NCBI RefSeq assembly: GCF_000428845.1
Contig: NZ_AUAS01000006.1
Location: 310,001 to 374,000, forward strand
Source: Dyadobacter alkalitolerans DSM 23607
Lineage (GTDB): Bacteria > Bacteroidota > Bacteroidia > Cytophagales > Spirosomataceae
Reading direction: 5' to 3'
DNA length: 64,000 bases
Shown here: positions 34,711 through 43,361 of the stretch, in pieces
Layout: every line of letters begins with the position of its first letter
Position numbering within the stretch: the stretch's first letter is position 1
Notes under the pieces: generated by a model
Databases searched by the model: none
What the model saw: only the letters and a program-made list of their open reading frames with translations
What the model was told of the DNA's origin: nothing
Made by a program: the position numbers and the translations under genes

Positions 34711-35751
34711 TTACGCGCCTTCAAACTGCCTCAAAAAGCGCACATCGTTTTCTGTAAACAAACGCAGGTCATTGATTCCGTAACGGAGCATTGTGATCCG
34801 CTCAATTCCCATCCCGAATGCAAAACCAGTGTATTCCTCGCTGTCGATTCCGCAGTTTGTAAGCACATTAGGATCGACCATTCCCGAGCCTGCGATTTCT
34901 ACCCAGCCGGAATATTTACAAATGTTGCAGCCTTTTCCTTTACATATAAAACACGTCACATCGATTTCGGCGCTTGGTTCCGTGAACGGGAAGTAGGAGG
35001 GACGCAGGCGAATTTTTGATTCCTTACCAAACATTTCTTTTGCAAAATGATATAATGTGTCTTTCAGATCCTTGAAACTCACATTTCGGTCCACATATAA
35101 CCCTTCCACCTGGTGAAAAACACAATGTGCACGGGCCGAAATAGCCTCATTCCTGAAAACACGCCCAGGCATGATAGACCGGATCGGCGGTTTTTGTCTT
35201 TCCATTAATCTCACCTGCACATTGGAAGTGTGCGTGCGCAACAGCACGTCGTCCTTAACTTCTCCCTGGCTTTTTGAAATGAAAAACGTATCCTGCATTT
35301 CGCGCGCAGGGTGGTTATCTGCAAAGTTCAAAGCGCTGAAATTATACCAATCCTTCTCAATTTCAGGTCCATAGGAAACATTGAAACCCATTCTTTCGAA
35401 AATCTCAATAATCCGCCTTCTTACAATGGTCAATGGGTGCAAGCTTCCCTGCTGGTTAGGAACGACTGGTAAAGTCAGGTCAAAAACCATTTCCGGATTC
35501 GCATCGACAGCGTTTTCAATGGCTGCATTGAATTCCTGAAACCGGTCTTGTGCAAGATTTTTAAGCGTGTTCAGTTCCTGACCAACCGCGCGACGGTCTT
35601 CCTGAGGAATGTTTTTCAACCCGTCGAACAATTCTGATACGACACCTTTTTTACTGATATATCTAAGGCGGAAAGCTTCCAACTGGTCTTTGCTGTTGAC
35701 TGCAGTTTGTTCTATTTCCGAAATTAACTCTTTAACGCGTTCGGTAACCAT
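34711..35751 (-). CDS. pheS: Phenylalanine-tRNA ligase alpha subunit
   Basis: 346 residues, the normal length. Class II synthetase motifs are visible: motif 2 (MPGRVFRNEAISARAHCVFHQVEGLYVD) and motif 3 (GFAFGMGIERITMLRYGI). The N-terminal coiled-coil region begins MVTERVKELISEIEQ and contains RYISKKGVVSELFDGLKNI. A C-x2-C-x6-C-x2-C knuckle (CFICKGKGCNICKYSGW) is the extra element seen in many bacterial PheS. The protein charges tRNA-Phe together with PheT, which is not in this window. Own promoter candidate upstream. Confidence 0.97.
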   Translation of the reverse strand: MVTERVKELISEIEQTAVNSKDQLEAFRLRYISKKGVVSELFDGLKNIPQEDRRAVGQELNTLKNLAQDRFQEFNAAIENAVDANPEMVFDLTLPVVPNQQGSLHPLTIVRRRIIEIFERMGFNVSYGPEIEKDWYNFSALNFADNHPAREMQDTFFISKSQGEVKDDVLLRTHTSNVQVRLMERQKPPIRSIMPGRVFRNEAISARAHCVFHQVEGLYVDRNVSFKDLKDTLYHFAKEMFGKESKIRLRPSYFPFTEPSAEIDVTCFICKGKGCNICKYSGWVEIAGSGMVDPNVLTNCGIDSEEYTGFAFGMGIERITMLRYGINDLRLFTENDVRFLRQFEGA

Positions 35752-35816
35752 AAACTATTGTTGTTATCAAATGATTGGAGGCTGGTATGTATCAGGATTC
35801 ACACCAAAAAGCGGTG

Positions 35817-35824
35817 CAAAGATA
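35817..35824 (-). promoter_or_regulatory. -7 promoter element of pheS
   Basis: On the minus strand 35824-35817 reads TATCTTTG, an exact TAnnTTTG match, 65 nt before the pheS ATG. No TTTG is visible at the -33 distance. The 5' leader would contain a small hairpin with arms CACC and GGTG. Confidence 0.4.
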
Positions 35825-35984
35825 ATTAAAGTTCGGCCTAGTGATGTGAATCTATTGCGGCTAAGATTTTGGGAGTAGGTAAAATTACGCATTTAACCAA
35901 GTTTAGTTACGTCTTTTCCGTTTTCTGCAAATGTTAAAATACTGTAAATGAATTAGTTGCAAACACATGCGTACTTCTACGTAT

Positions 35985-36014
35985 TTTCTGAATATACGCT
36001 ATGTACTAATTTTG
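35985..36014 (+). promoter_or_regulatory. Promoter of the LytTR gene; decides its start
   Basis: TTTC at 35985-35988 and TAATTTTG at 36007-36014 (exact TAnnTTTG) are separated by 18 nt, the expected spacing. Transcription would begin about 36021. This rules out the in-frame start at 35967 and supports the ATG at 36051. Confidence 0.6.
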
Positions 36015-36050
36015 AATACAAGAAAACAAAACATATTAGTCTCTATTACC

Positions 36051-36449
36051 ATGAAAAACTTTCCAAGCTTTACACACCGCAACCTGTCATCAAAACCAAT
36101 CAATGGCAGCGCCGCTTTCATCTCCGTACAATCAATGGGACGGACCGTTTACTTAGCTCCTGAGATAATTACTTTCCTGGAAGGCGAAGGCAATTACACT
36201 TTCATATATACGAACACCGGCAAGAAATATCTGGTTTCCAAGACTTTGAAATCACTGGCCGGTCAATTAAATCAAAACTTCATGCGTGTGCACAAATCTT
36301 ACATGGTAAATTCGGATTACGTGGTTGCACGTCTTGAAGATGATCGCATGCTGAAATTGTCTTGCGGCAAGGAAGTGGTGGTTTCACGCAGGAAAATCAA
36401 AGAGGTTTCCGGAATGTTGGATCATACCAACCTGCGCATCTCCGCATAA
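36051..36449 (+). CDS. Stand-alone LytTR DNA-binding protein
   Basis: 132 residues from ATG 36051. After about 30 flexible residues comes a complete LytTR domain: VYLAPEIITFLEGEGNYTFIYTNTGKKYLVSKTLKSL, then NFMRVHKSYMVNSDYV, then LKLSCGKEVVVSRRKIKEV. There is no receiver, membrane or other sensor domain, so this is not a classical response regulator. LytTR proteins bind direct repeats through beta-strand loops. The target and signal are unknown. Monocistronic with promoter and terminator. Such short LytTR proteins are common in Cytophagales. Confidence 0.88.
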   Translation: MKNFPSFTHRNLSSKPINGSAAFISVQSMGRTVYLAPEIITFLEGEGNYTFIYTNTGKKYLVSKTLKSLAGQLNQNFMRVHKSYMVNSDYVVARLEDDRMLKLSCGKEVVVSRRKIKEVSGMLDHTNLRISA

Positions 36450-36490
36450 GAGCTTTTGGTGAATTAAATTAGTGGGTTATTCATAAAAAC

Positions 36491-36530
36491 AGCAGCCATC
36501 GCATAGATCGAAGGCTGCTTGTTTTGTTTT
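36491..36530 (+). terminator. Terminator of the LytTR gene
   Basis: Arms 36491-36497 and 36513-36519 (AGCAGCC with GGCTGCT), extended by a short inner TCG/CGA pairing, are followed by a T-rich tract to 36530. Confidence 0.75.
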
Positions 36531-36538
36531 AGTGAGTG

Positions 36539-36577
36539 AATGAGTGAAAAAATAGTGCTTTAGAATATTCACTCATT
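36539..36577 (-). terminator. Hairpin built from GAATGAGT-type microrepeats
   Basis: AATGAGTGAA (36539-36548) is perfectly complementary to TTCACTCATT (36568-36577). Further AATGAG units follow to the gene end at 36598 in inverted arrangement. It lies directly after the outer-membrane protein gene on the minus strand and probably ends its transcript, although the unit repetition is unusual for a terminator. Confidence 0.5.
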
Positions 36578-36597
36578 GGCTCATTCGCTCATTGTCA

Positions 36598-37317
36598 CTA
36601 GAATATCTTCAATCCAAGCGTCACCTGCCAGGATTTAATCTTTTGCTTCACAGACTCGTTGCCGTTTCCAACATTTTGTCCATTCACCTGGAACGATGCA
36701 AGATTTGTAAATGAACCTTCCCTTCTCACATCCAGACTAAAACTGCCGATATCCAGGCCAGCGCCCAGCTGATATCCGAATGTTGCCTCAGACATTGCAT
36801 TGTTCAGGTCCGAAGTATAATGTTCAAAAGCATCTCTTAACCGCTGATTATCACCAATTCTGAATGAAGTTACGGGTCCCGCCAAAATCCTTAACGGACC
36901 GCCTTTGAAACCGATGAGCAAAGGCACATCAATGTTGCTGTATTTGACATTAATTCTTTCCGTTACGGGTGTTTCAAGATGATTCTTAACGATTTCAAAT
37001 GAACCTCCTTTGGTGGAAACAAGCACTTCGGGCTGAATAAATAATGTACGGCCGAATCTTGCGTAAATCCCGCCTACTGCACCGGTTCTTGTATCAAAGC
37101 TTTGTTTCAGATTATCCTTCACTTCCTTGCCATCATATCCCAGGTAGGGATTCCCCGCAGCGTCGTATCTCGTTGTAAAAACATTTCCCATCGTCAGGCG
37201 CGATAAATTCACACCACCCTTAATACCGAACGCAAAACCTTTTTTCTGTGCTTGCGCGGATGTTATGGCAATCAAGCATAACAGGCAGAGGCAAGCTACT
37301 TTTTTCAGGATGTTCAT
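36598..37317 (-). CDS. PorT-family outer-membrane beta-barrel protein
   Basis: 239 residues with signal peptide ending SAQAQ. The mature part begins KKGFAFGIKGGVNLSRLTMGN, the typical first strand of the PorT/OMP_b-brl_2 family, and continues with eight to ten amphipathic strands (YARFGRTLFIQPEVLVSTKGG; IDVPLLIGFKGGPLRILAGPV; FGYQLGAGLDIGSFSLDVRREGSF), closing with WQVTLGLKIF. Small outer-membrane barrel of unknown role; the family name does not by itself imply a T9SS function. Single gene. Confidence 0.85.
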   Translation of the reverse strand: MNILKKVACLCLLCLIAITSAQAQKKGFAFGIKGGVNLSRLTMGNVFTTRYDAAGNPYLGYDGKEVKDNLKQSFDTRTGAVGGIYARFGRTLFIQPEVLVSTKGGSFEIVKNHLETPVTERINVKYSNIDVPLLIGFKGGPLRILAGPVTSFRIGDNQRLRDAFEHYTSDLNNAMSEATFGYQLGAGLDIGSFSLDVRREGSFTNLASFQVNGQNVGNGNESVKQKIKSWQVTLGLKIF

Positions 37318-37484
37318 GGATAATATAATTTTTTAAGTAAAACCGGTTAATAACGCCAAAAAATAAAAAACTATACCCGGCCCATATTTTTTTTGATTTT
37401 GTGATTGAAACGTACAAATATTTAGATAATTATTGGGTAAATCGTGTTAGTCTTTAAGGATATATAAATATTACTTTTCTACTT

Positions 37485-38858
37485 ATGGCCAAAGCCAAGA
37501 CAGCTTATTTTTGTCAGGAATGTGGGTATAATTCACCCAAATGGGTGGGTCGCTGCCCGTCGTGCGGGGAATGGAATACTTTTGTTCAGGAAGTCATTGA
37601 AAAAGAAGATAAAAAGACAGCCGTTGCCTGGAAAGGCGTTAATCTGGCCAGCAGGCCGCGTTCTATTGCTGAAATTGAATATCAGAACGAGCCGAGGATC
37701 ACAACATTCGACGGAGAACTGAACCGCGTGCTGGGAGGTGGAATTGTCCAGGGTTCGCTGGTTTTGATCGGAGGTGAGCCCGGAATCGGGAAGTCGACGT
37801 TAATGCTCCAAATTGCACTTACGCTTTCAAACAAGAAGGTTTTATACGTTTCGGGAGAGGAGTCTGACCAGCAGATTAAGATGCGGGCAGAGCGGATGGA
37901 TTCTAAAAGTGATAATTGCTTTATCCTCACTGAAACACATACACAAAACATTTTTCGGCAAATAGAAGATTTCCAACCTGAGATCCTGATCATCGACTCA
38001 ATTCAGACAATGCAATCCACTTACATTGAGTCGGGCGCTGGCAGCGTGTCGCAAGTGCGAGAATGTACGGCTGAGTTTATGAAATATTCCAAAGAAATGG
38101 GCGTTCCTGTTTTTCTCATCGGGCACATTACCAAAGACGGTTCGCTCGCCGGACCAAAAGTGCTGGAACATATGGTGGACACCGTTTTGCAGTTCGAAGG
38201 CGATCGCCACAACACTTACCGCATTCTCAGAACCGTAAAGAACCGCTTTGGCAGCACTTCCGAATTGGGCATTTATGAAATGCATGGCTCAGGTTTACGG
38301 CAGGTTAGTAACCCATCCGAAATCCTCATTTCGCAGCGCGACGAGCCTGTTAGCGGCATTGCCATAGGCTCCATGATGGAGGGGAACCGCCCATTATTAA
38401 TTGAAATACAATCTCTTGTAAGCGTTGCCAATTATGGAACGCCGCAACGAAGCAGCACGGGTTTTGACGGAAAGCGGCTTCAAATGTTGCTGGCAGTTCT
38501 CGAAAAGCGCGGTGGTTTTCGCTTAGGCGTCCAGGATGTGTTTTTAAATGTTGCGGGTGGATTAAAAGTGGAGGATCCCGCGATTGATCTGGCGGTGATT
38601 GCTTCTATTGTTTCTTCTTATGAAGATAAATTCATTCCGGCATCCGTCTGTTTTGCTGCAGAAGTGGGGCTTGGGGGCGAAGTGAGGGCTGTTAGCAGGA
38701 TCGAAAACCGGATTTTTGAAGCAGAAAAATTGGGTTTCAAAAAAGTTTATATTTCAAAATACAACAGCAGAGGATTGGACTTGAAAAAATTCAGGATTGA
38801 AGTGATCGCAGTGGCAAGCTTGGATGAGCTTTTCATGTCGCTCTTTCTTAACACTTAA
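37485..38858 (+). CDS. radA: DNA repair protein RadA
   Basis: 457 residues, the standard length. The N-terminal C4 zinc finger uses Cys10, Cys13, Cys24 and Cys27. Walker A is GGEPGIGKST at 96-105. The RadA-specific KNRFG motif lies at about 252, and a C-terminal Lon-protease-like domain (VQDVFLNVAGGLKVEDPAIDLAV; CFAAEVGLGGEVRAV) follows. A hexameric ATPase that drives branch migration in recombination. Monocistronic. Confidence 0.97.
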   Translation: MAKAKTAYFCQECGYNSPKWVGRCPSCGEWNTFVQEVIEKEDKKTAVAWKGVNLASRPRSIAEIEYQNEPRITTFDGELNRVLGGGIVQGSLVLIGGEPGIGKSTLMLQIALTLSNKKVLYVSGEESDQQIKMRAERMDSKSDNCFILTETHTQNIFRQIEDFQPEILIIDSIQTMQSTYIESGAGSVSQVRECTAEFMKYSKEMGVPVFLIGHITKDGSLAGPKVLEHMVDTVLQFEGDRHNTYRILRTVKNRFGSTSELGIYEMHGSGLRQVSNPSEILISQRDEPVSGIAIGSMMEGNRPLLIEIQSLVSVANYGTPQRSSTGFDGKRLQMLLAVLEKRGGFRLGVQDVFLNVAGGLKVEDPAIDLAVIASIVSSYEDKFIPASVCFAAEVGLGGEVRAVSRIENRIFEAEKLGFKKVYISKYNSRGLDLKKFRIEVIAVASLDELFMSLFLNT

Positions 38859-38883
38859 TGCAGACATTATGGAAAACACCTTA

Positions 38884-40032
38884 TCAGTATTTTGCATAAT
38901 AACTTTGCAGCTTGCTGGTAAGGCGTTCGTAAATCGGTTTGCTGAATTCTATGAATAGTTGCTGCCGAGGAGGAGGCATTAATTCCTGACTTTTGCATTT
39001 CCGGAGCTGGGCTGGGGTTAGCGCGCGTTCATCGCCAGTGAAATAAGCCCATTCACACATCCAGTTGTATTCACCATTGAATTTTTCCTGGGTAACCACA
39101 CGCTTCGTTTTGAAATCCATGATCTGCATATCTAGTAACCCGGCAGAGAGAACAGTTTTGCGACTTTGCGTGAGCTTGGCTGTGACTTTATCGTAAACAG
39201 GCTTTTTTGTTCTGCCGACCTGTTTCTCACCCACCTTTACGCTGTCTTTACTAATCACAACCTCAGTATTTTTTTCCACCAGCGTATTTCCCACGACGAA
39301 ATCATCGAATTGCAGTCTGATAATGTGGTCCGGTTCAAGTTTGAGGTTGGCCGCTTCTTCGGGCATATAAAATCGCACGAATTTATTCAGCCGCTTATTG
39401 GTTTGGAGATATTCATTGACCCTTTCCTGAAAATATTCATTGCTTAACTGGTAGGTGCGTGAAGTGACCAAAACCTGCTCCACAACCACCTTAAAAGAAG
39501 CCACCTCATAAGCCAGTTCGAGCTTTTTCTCTACATCATTAAAGTTCGGGATCAGGTTATTAACCACTTCAAAATGCTCGTAAGCCTTTCGCGCGTTTTC
39601 CCGATCGCCTATCGCCAGCAATGTTTGGCCTGCTTTATAGCGGACATATGCGGCATTATTTCTGGCTGCCTTTTCTTCTTGTTCAAAATTTCGGGCAGCC
39701 ACCAATTTAGCGCAGGAAGTACACTGATCAATCGCCTGAAAAAGTCTGTTTAGCTTGATGTAGGATTGTAACTCATTTTCCCATTTAAACAGGTCGTCGG
39801 ATTCTTTATTCTGCTTGATATCATTCAAATGTTGTTCGAGCGCCAGGGGATAGGCTTGTTTAAGCGCATCAATGGACGAGCTGTGTGTGGCATTGTTGCT
39901 CAACTTATCCACTGCCCGGATGACAGATTCGTCGAAATCACCCTTTTTAAGCGATTTCTCAGCAGATTTACAGCCTGCCAGTAACAATAAAGTAAAGGCG
40001 AAATAGAAGATGGGAGTAAAATCTTTTTTCAT
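38884..40032 (-). CDS. Lipoprotein with TPR-like helical region (unknown)
   Basis: 382 residues from the ATG at 40032. A lipoprotein signal ends LLAGCKS. The N-terminal half is helical with repeats of TPR type (SLKKGDFDESVIRAVDKL; AGQTLLAIGDRENARKAYEHFEVVNNLIP). The C-terminal half is beta-rich (VVEQVLVTSRTYQLSNEYFQ; DHIIRLQFDDFVVGNTL; LDMQIMDFKTKRVVTQEKFNGEYNW). I know similar Bacteroidota lipoproteins but no function. It lies 35 bp downstream of the DUF58 gene on the same strand and may be co-transcribed. Confidence 0.75.
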   Translation of the reverse strand: MKKDFTPIFYFAFTLLLLAGCKSAEKSLKKGDFDESVIRAVDKLSNNATHSSSIDALKQAYPLALEQHLNDIKQNKESDDLFKWENELQSYIKLNRLFQAIDQCTSCAKLVAARNFEQEEKAARNNAAYVRYKAGQTLLAIGDRENARKAYEHFEVVNNLIPNFNDVEKKLELAYEVASFKVVVEQVLVTSRTYQLSNEYFQERVNEYLQTNKRLNKFVRFYMPEEAANLKLEPDHIIRLQFDDFVVGNTLVEKNTEVVISKDSVKVGEKQVGRTKKPVYDKVTAKLTQSRKTVLSAGLLDMQIMDFKTKRVVTQEKFNGEYNWMCEWAYFTGDERALTPAQLRKCKSQELMPPPRQQLFIEFSKPIYERLTSKLQSYYAKY

Positions 40033-40079
40033 ATCTGATAGCAAATAGGGAAGGACCTGCGATCAAATTTCTGAAAAAA

Positions 40080-40994
40080 TTACCTCATTTTAGCGTGTTT
40101 CACCAAATAGGCCATTAAGATAGGATCGAAGCCTTTTGCAATGTCCGCCTCGATAAAGTCGATCTTATACTGGCCGCATTTCAGTTTAAGCTTTTGATAA
40201 AAATCGCCCACAAATCCTTTGTAAGATTCCCTTACCTGATCCGGTTGGACCTTAACCCTGTCGCCCGATTCAAGGTCGATAAATTCGTAAGGACGGTTTT
40301 CGAAAGCGAAGAGTTCTTCGGTTTGACGGTCGGTAACGTGGAAAAGTAGGACTTCGTGGAGGTTGTGCCTTAAATGTTGCAGGGCTGAGAAAATCTTATC
40401 GGCCTCTTCCAGATTGTCGAACATATCACTGAAAATCACAACAAGCGAGCGCTTATGGACTTTTTCCGCTATCTGATGCAGCACATTGGCAACAGAAGTC
40501 TTTGTCAGCGGCCTTTTGCTTTGCAGCACATTGTCCAGTTCCAGGATAATCTTGTGCACGTGCGACGGCGTTGATTTTACAGCCGTCTGGATTTCAATGT
40601 CTTCGGAGAATGTGCAGAGGCTTACCGCGTCTTTTTGTCTTTGCAAAAGATATGTGAGGCTTGCTGCTGCCATGACGCTGAAAGTCATTTTACCATAACT
40701 TTCCTCGGGGTAATACATTGAAGAGGAAGTATCGAGCAGTAAATGGCAGCGGAGGTTGGTTTCTTCCTCGTAACGTTTAACATAAAGGCGGTCTGTTTTG
40801 GCATAGACCTTCCAATCAATGTTACGGGTGGACTCCCCTGTGTTATAAAGCTGATGTTCAGCGAATTCAACGGAAAAACCGTGAAACGGGGATTTGTGGA
40901 GGCCCGTAATAAAGCCTTCCACAAGTTGTTTTGCCAGAAATTCCAGATTGCCAAACTCCCTTACTTTTGCTAGATCAAGTTGCCGGCTGTTCAT
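40080..40994 (-). CDS. DUF58 domain protein with vWA-type MIDAS
   Basis: 304 residues without membrane segments. It carries the DUF58 core (GFSVEFAEHQLYNTGESTRNIDWKVYAKTDRLYVKRYEEET) followed by a von Willebrand A-like fold with metal motif D88-T-S-S-S92. Such proteins usually work with a MoxR AAA+ ATPase and BatA/BatB proteins in the envelope stress or cofactor-maturation system of Bacteroidota. None of those is adjacent here. RlpA lies 12 bp upstream and a lipoprotein 35 bp downstream, all on the minus strand. Confidence 0.88.
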   Translation of the reverse strand: MNSRQLDLAKVREFGNLEFLAKQLVEGFITGLHKSPFHGFSVEFAEHQLYNTGESTRNIDWKVYAKTDRLYVKRYEEETNLRCHLLLDTSSSMYYPEESYGKMTFSVMAAASLTYLLQRQKDAVSLCTFSEDIEIQTAVKSTPSHVHKIILELDNVLQSKRPLTKTSVANVLHQIAEKVHKRSLVVIFSDMFDNLEEADKIFSALQHLRHNLHEVLLFHVTDRQTEELFAFENRPYEFIDLESGDRVKVQPDQVRESYKGFVGDFYQKLKLKCGQYKIDFIEADIAKGFDPILMAYLVKHAKMR

Positions 40995-41006
40995 TCTGAA
41001 ATTGCT

Positions 41007-41459
41007 TTATCTGTTGCCGCGCATAGCGACTACTTTTCCCGATCTGGCGTCAATTTGTTCATTCGGATCAAGGAGCACCATTCCTTCCATGCCTACTACG
41101 CGGATGGAGACATTGGCAACACCTTTTGCAATAATGCCAAGTAATCTGGCGGCCTCGTTGCTAAGATCCACCAATCGGTTTTTTGCGAAAGGTCCGCGAT
41201 CGTTAACTCTTACAATTACTTTTTCGTCGTTGTCCAGATTCGTTACTTCGAGCATCGTATTAAGCGGGTAGCTTCTGTGAGCTGCTGACAATTCTGTGCT
41301 TTTGTGCACTTCTCCAAAGGAGGTTTTTTTGCCGTTGAACCGGGTTGCGTAATAGGATGCGTGACCAGTTTCAGTTTTGCCGAGTTTAACCTGTGCGAAG
41401 GTTTCAGGCGTGAAAGCGAAAGCTAACAGGATAAGAATCAGGATACGATTATAAGTCAT
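41007..41459 (-). CDS. rlpA: Septal ring lytic transglycosylase RlpA family protein
   Basis: 150 residues with signal peptide ending TFAQ. The mature part is a double-psi beta-barrel with GHASYYATRFNGKKTSFGE, AAHRSYPLNTMLEVTNL, and VRVNDRGPFAKNRLVDLSNEAARLLG, the classic RlpA signature with the catalytic-type Asp of NDRGPF. It lacks the C-terminal SPOR domain of the E. coli protein. It may cleave glycan strands stripped of stem peptides. Followed closely by the DUF58 gene. Confidence 0.88.
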   Translation of the reverse strand: MTYNRILILILLAFAFTPETFAQVKLGKTETGHASYYATRFNGKKTSFGEVHKSTELSAAHRSYPLNTMLEVTNLDNDEKVIVRVNDRGPFAKNRLVDLSNEAARLLGIIAKGVANVSIRVVGMEGMVLLDPNEQIDARSGKVVAMRGNR

Positions 41460-41664
41460 ATCTGTGGTTTTAGGTGAAACATAAATAAGGTAAAAGCCCT
41501 TATTTCATACCGTTTATTTGGAGTTTGCCGAGAAATTGGAAACCCACGAATTTCAAAACTAATAAAAACTTTTTAAAAAAGAGCAATTCTGAAAGCAAAA
41601 GTGAGAGCGCTACATGAAAAATGTACTAGTCAATACTAACAAATTGCTAATATGCTCTTGTTTT

Positions 41665-41693
41665 TTTGTTAGCAGCAATAAACTTTATATTTT
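41665..41693 (+). promoter_or_regulatory. Candidate promoter of the DUF3276 gene
   Basis: TTTG at 41665-41668 and TATATTTT at 41686-41693 (7 of 8 to TAnnTTTG) are 17 nt apart, slightly short. Transcription would start near 41700. That makes the TTG start at 41699 impossible and favours GTG at 41726. Confidence 0.4.
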
Positions 41694-41725
41694 AGCGTTT
41701 GAAAACCTATTTAAAACTTAACATA

Positions 41726-42046
41726 GTGGAAGACAGAGAGCAAATCTACTCCAAAAGGGTCAGGGCAGGAAAACGGACTTACTTCTTCGATGTTCGCTCG
41801 ACGCGATCCAACGATTATTATCTTACCATCACGGAAAGTCGTCGTCATCCGCAGGGAGACGGGTTCACGTATGAAAAACACAAGATGTTTTTATACAAAG
41901 AGGATTTTGATAAGTTCGTTGATGCTTTGAAGGATGCCGTGGATCATGTGAAAACAGAGTTGATGCCGGAAGTTGACTTTTCTCAGTTTGAAACCAAGGC
42001 CGATGAAGTGGACGTAGTTGGAGAGTCGGACCTTAAGTGGGATTAA
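41726..42046 (+). CDS. DUF3276 / PUR-type nucleic-acid-binding protein
   Basis: 106 residues from GTG 41726; a TTG at 41699 would add 9 residues but lies at the likely transcription start. The sequence EDREQIYSKRVRAGKRTYFFDVRSTRSNDYYLTITES, followed by KHKMFLYKEDFDKFVDAL, is the single PUR repeat of DUF3276, the bacterial Pur-alpha-like family that binds single-stranded DNA or RNA. Acidic C-terminal tail. Highly conserved in Bacteroidota. Monocistronic with its own terminator. Confidence 0.88.
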   Translation: MEDREQIYSKRVRAGKRTYFFDVRSTRSNDYYLTITESRRHPQGDGFTYEKHKMFLYKEDFDKFVDALKDAVDHVKTELMPEVDFSQFETKADEVDVVGESDLKWD

Positions 42047-42063
42047 AAAAATTAACAGAATGA

Positions 42064-42095
42064 AAAAGCCTTCGCAATCAATTACGAAGGCTTTT
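42064..42095. terminator. Terminator of the DUF3276 gene
   Basis: Arms 42064-42074 and 42085-42095 (AAAAGCCTTCG with CGAAGGCTTTT) form an 11-bp stem with a 10-nt loop. Confidence 0.9.
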
Positions 42096-42125
42096 GGTTT
42101 TTCTACTCGCTAAGTGGTAATTTTG
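42093..42125 (+). promoter_or_regulatory. Promoter of ychF
   Basis: TTTG at 42093-42096 (overlapping the preceding terminator) and TAATTTTG at 42118-42125 (exact) lie 21 nt apart. The leader to ATG 42205 would be about 75 nt. Confidence 0.5.
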
Positions 42126-42204
42126 TAAATTATCATCTGGCAGACAGGAGCTCTTTGCATTGTTGCATGGAAAACTACCTGCTTTTAACTGCATAAATTA
42201 TAAC

Positions 42205-43305
42205 ATGAGTCTTCAATGTGGGATCGTGGGATTACCGAACGTAGGGAAATCCACTCTTTTTAATGCCATTTCAACCGGTAAAGCCGAAGCCGCCAATTAT
42301 CCTTTTTGTACAATAGAACCGAACGTAGGCGTGGTAACCGTGCCAGACGAGCGTCTGGATGTTCTTACAAAACTGGTAAGTCCGCAGAAGGTTATACCAA
42401 CCATCATAGAATTCGTTGACATTGCCGGCCTTGTGAAAGGCGCAAGCCAGGGAGCAGGGTTAGGGAATAAATTTCTTGCCAATATCCGGGAAGTTGATGC
42501 CATTGTGCATGTTGTAAGATGTTTTCAGGACGAAAACGTGGTGCATGTGGAAGGTCGCGTGGATCCTGTTTTTGATAAAGAGATCATCGACATTGAATTA
42601 CAGATGAAAGACCTTGAATCTGTTGAGAAAAAAATTCAGAAAACAGAAAAAGGAGCCCGTGCCGGTGACGCAAAAGCGAAAGCAGAACTGGAATGGTTGA
42701 AAAAATACAAAGCAACGCTGGAAGAAGGCAAAAATGCCCGCAGCGTGGTGATTGATGCAGAAACCAAAGAAGCCGTGATCGGTGATTTGCAATTGCTGAC
42801 TGCCAAGCCTGTTCTTTATGTTGCCAATGTGGATGAAAACTCAATGCTGACCGGCAACGAGTATTCTGAAAAATTGCGCGAGGCTGTGAAACATGAAGGC
42901 GCAGACGTAATTGTCCTTTGTGCAGCTATCGAATCACAGATTTCGGAAATTGAAGATCCGGAAGAGCATGAAATGTTCCTGGGAGAATATGGTTTGAAAG
43001 AATCAGGTTTGAGTAAATTGATCAAAGCATCTTATTCACTGCTGAACCTGATTACGTATTTCACAGCCGGAGTGAAGGAAGTAAGAGCCTGGACCATTGA
43101 AAAAGGCTGGAAAGCACCACAAGCTGCTGGTGTGATCCACAGCGATTTTGAAAAAGGTTTTATCCGTGCAGAAGTTATCAAAATTGCTGATTATGAGCAA
43201 TATAAAACGGAAGCAGGTGTGAAAGAAGTTGGTAAAATGGCTGTTGAAGGAAAAGAATATGTCGTAGCGGACGGTGATATTATGCACTTCCGTTTTAATG
43301 TATAA
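42205..43305 (+). CDS. ychF: Redox-regulated ATPase YchF (Obg-like)
   Basis: 366 residues from ATG 42205; the frame extends to 42160 but MSLQCGIVGLPNVGKST is the family start. G1 is at residues 9-16 (GLPNVGKS), G3 DIAGLVKGASQGAGLGN, and the G4 position reads NVDE in place of NKxD, the feature that makes YchF an ATPase. A coiled coil and the C-terminal TGS domain (TYFTAGVKEVRAWTIEKGWKAPQAAGVIH) follow. It associates with ribosomes in the cytoplasm. Monocistronic with terminator. Confidence 0.96.
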   Translation: MSLQCGIVGLPNVGKSTLFNAISTGKAEAANYPFCTIEPNVGVVTVPDERLDVLTKLVSPQKVIPTIIEFVDIAGLVKGASQGAGLGNKFLANIREVDAIVHVVRCFQDENVVHVEGRVDPVFDKEIIDIELQMKDLESVEKKIQKTEKGARAGDAKAKAELEWLKKYKATLEEGKNARSVVIDAETKEAVIGDLQLLTAKPVLYVANVDENSMLTGNEYSEKLREAVKHEGADVIVLCAAIESQISEIEDPEEHEMFLGEYGLKESGLSKLIKASYSLLNLITYFTAGVKEVRAWTIEKGWKAPQAAGVIHSDFEKGFIRAEVIKIADYEQYKTEAGVKEVGKMAVEGKEYVVADGDIMHFRFNV

Positions 43306-43326
43306 TAAAGAATTTCAATGATGAAG

Positions 43327-43354
43327 GAGCGGCTCAATGGTCGCTCTTTTTTTT
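43327..43354 (+). terminator. Terminator of ychF
   Basis: A 7-bp stem 43327-43333 with 43340-43346 (one G-T pair), 6-nt loop, followed by eight T at 43347-43354. It lies 21 bp after the ychF stop. Confidence 0.8.
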
Positions 43355-43361
43355 GTGCCTT

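Noticed and set aside
37472..37479. TACTTTTC in front of radA as a -7 element
   Set aside because: One mismatch and only 5 bp from the ATG; too close to be the promoter of radA.
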